In this document: piece by piece, positions 62,428 to 64,000 of the stretch
Layout of the letters: each line of letters begins with the position of its first letter
How positions within the stretch are numbered: position 1 is the first letter of the stretch
Source: Tilletiaria anomala UBC 951
Lineage: Eukaryota; Basidiomycota; Exobasidiomycetes; Georgefischeriales; Tilletiariaceae
Direction of reading: 5' to 3'
DNA: 64,000 bases
NCBI RefSeq assembly: GCF_000711695.1
Contig: NW_013546992.1
Span: 1-64,000 of the forward strand
Position numbers and translations under genes: made by a program
The notes under the pieces: generated by a model
Database searches by the model: none
Seen by the model: the letters and a program-made list of their open reading frames with translations, nothing else
Told to the model about the DNA's origin: nothing

Positions 62428-64000
62428 CCACGTCGCCGCCATTTCACCGGCCCGATGCGGCTGAATCTGACGCTGAGCCGCGCACCCTGATGCTCTCCAC
62501 AAGAGCCCACTGTGGATGACCTTTGAATATTAAGGACGCCGCATTGCCGTGTCTTTCTCTCAACATTGACTTGCGCGCTGTTCTATTCCGACTTGCTTCC
62601 GGTCAGGACGACATGGAAGGCGCGCTACCGGAGAGGAGCATGACGAAGGCATCTCGTCAGAGTAGACCCACGTGTGCAAACGTCGCTCCAACACTTTCGC
62701 TCCGTCACCGGCACTTCACGTACAAGCCCTGCGATGATGCGCCAGGATCACGGCCGATGGTTCACCAGCCGCTCCTCGCGAGCAAGGGCTCGCACTGCGG
62801 TGCTTCCAAACACTTCAGGACGACGTCTACGAGCCGCATCAGGGCCATGATGGCGGCGTCAGCCATGTTCGCGAACCGTCCGCGATCTTGAGCCTGCACT
62901 GGGCCCCCAGACGACGTCCTCCACACATCGATGGGGAGGCGCCCCCTACGACACGGTCCCTTGGTCCAGCTGTTCGGCTTTTCTGACGCTCTGCAAGTAT
63001 TTTGAGCATCGATCGGGGCCAGCCGGTCGCGTCAGTTGGCCATCTGGGCGCCCTCCCTACCAAGGGGCAAGGATCAAACACCTGGCCGACTCATCCCGGC
63101 CGAACTTGCGATATACAACTCGATCCTCGCAAAAGGAACGCTGCGATACGAAATGTTCTCCAACATGTGGCTGCGCAGTAGGACGTCATGAGCGCGCAGA
63201 GTCCTTGGGAGGCCAGGCGCGAATGAGTGGGGCAAAAGTCCTCACATGAGCTTCTTTCAGCGCTAAGTGCGTTTTGAGAAGGCAGCTGACAACTGTAATT
63301 AGGCCATGCATTCCATCGAGCGAACCTTCAGCGATCACTGTTTGCACCCCGTTATTCACCCATCCGTGACAGCGTTTTCGGAAGGGCGCCTCAGCTTCCC
63401 CAGGTGTGACTCTCCGCACTTTGTTTATCGACAAGCGGCTTTGGTTTTGCCCTGTACTCAATGCGCTTGTAGTCTTGAACATTGAACTCGATAGGGAGCC
63501 GAAACGACAAGGTATCGCCATCCGAGCAAAACTATGCGAAGAAAGCATGAACACAGTCGATTGCACTTTGCAGATTTGGATGTGTATTCGAATTAGCCCC
63601 ACGTCGCAGCATGTTGAATCTCGGAGAGTCCGAAGTCTGACCATAAAGCAGCCCTCTGCCTGCTGCGCCCTGCCCGCAGCGGACGGGCGGCGGGACGACA
63701 GCTCTGTGGCTTGAGAGTTTGCTTTGCAGGGCGACGAATTCGAAATCGAAACATTATTGCGAGGATGAAGCGATGAGGGATGACTGATGATGAGAGGAAA
63801 ATGGTTGCTTGGGGGTGGAAGAAGGGTCCTCCTCTGACGTTGTAATTCCAATGAGGCCATGCTAGGCTTCCCACATCTCACACTCTCTTTCTTCTATTAC
63901 AGGTCGCACTGTGCGGCTTCGAGGCTAGAGTACCCGCTTTGTGCACGCCTCTGTCTAGAACCGAGGTCAAACTTAACGCATCATCAGTGGGCGAGGATGG
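62428..64000. other. Unassigned right edge
   Basis: Overlapping frames on both strands, with several short natural-looking segments broken by stops around 62820-63180 (for example HDGGVSHVREPSAILSLHWA). A 231-codon minus-strand frame (63186-63881) and an opposing 102-codon plus-strand frame (63406-63714) overlap; neither has a domain I recognise. A gene starting to the right of the window could reach in here. Confidence 0.35.

Noticed and set aside
63186-63881. 231-codon minus-strand frame
   Set aside because: Overlaps an equally plausible plus-strand frame, no recognisable motif, no splice partners, close to the window edge. Left as unassigned.

Overview
The window is the left end of a chromosome from a filamentous or dimorphic fungus. 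It opens with about fifteen copies of TAACCC, the C-rich strand of a TTAGGG telomere. The protein genes are broken by many short GT-AG introns (mostly 60-110 nt, donors GTGAGT/GTGAGC, frequent CTAAC/CTGAC-like branch sites). The gene set (MCM5, PKC1 with HR1-C2-C1-C1-kinase order, TAF12, prohibitin, TCP11/SOK1, Pmp3-like) is fungal. Intron density, the GC-rich third positions and a PKC of this layout suggest a basidiomycete, perhaps Ustilaginomycotina. That placement is an inference from style, not from a search.

Layout. 1-3650: telomere and a gene-free subtelomere with a short interstitial telomere tract beside a decayed coding fragment. 3652-11786: the first core genes, in order a long disordered protein resembling the TORC1 subunit TCO89 (+), prohibitin-2 PHB2 (+), a double-hotdog acyl-CoA thioesterase (-) and a multi-pass membrane protein (+); the last two are divergent. 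11787-22348: a decayed stretch with an orphan coding remnant, a GH51 arabinofuranosidase pseudogene (-) and a heavily broken Ty3/gypsy-type LTR retroelement fossil. 22349-37087: dense housekeeping genes, namely dephospho-CoA kinase (-) divergent from TAF12 (+), a Pmp3-domain protein (-), a UBA/zinc-finger/UBX protein (+), a membrane RING-H2 E3 (+) and MCM5 (+). 37088-44023: a decayed minus-strand gene, a START-like lipid-binding protein (+), an intron-bearing tRNA-Ile(AAU) and a TCP11/SOK1 protein (-). 44024-48343: a 4.3-kb gene-free gap. 48344-60831: an unrecognised acidic protein (-), PKC1 (+), a secreted six-hairpin glycosidase (-), nicotinamide riboside kinase (+) and a low-complexity Ser-rich protein (-). 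60832-64000: mostly unassigned, with one coding-like fragment.

The genes do not form a metabolic cluster; this is ordinary fungal arrangement with divergent and convergent pairs. Themes shared by several genes are nutrient and stress signalling (TCO89-like, PKC1, TCP11/SOK1), coenzyme metabolism (CAB5, NRK1, acyl-CoA thioesterase) and replication/transcription (MCM5, TAF12). I found no clear undescribed system. The most unusual signals are gene-structure ones: two frame-consistent candidate introns of exactly 29 nt, a GC-AG intron, a 20-nt micro-exon, and several genes whose first coding exon is only 4-19 nt. Exon coordinates were worked out by eye from splice signals and frame continuity; I have no transcript evidence.
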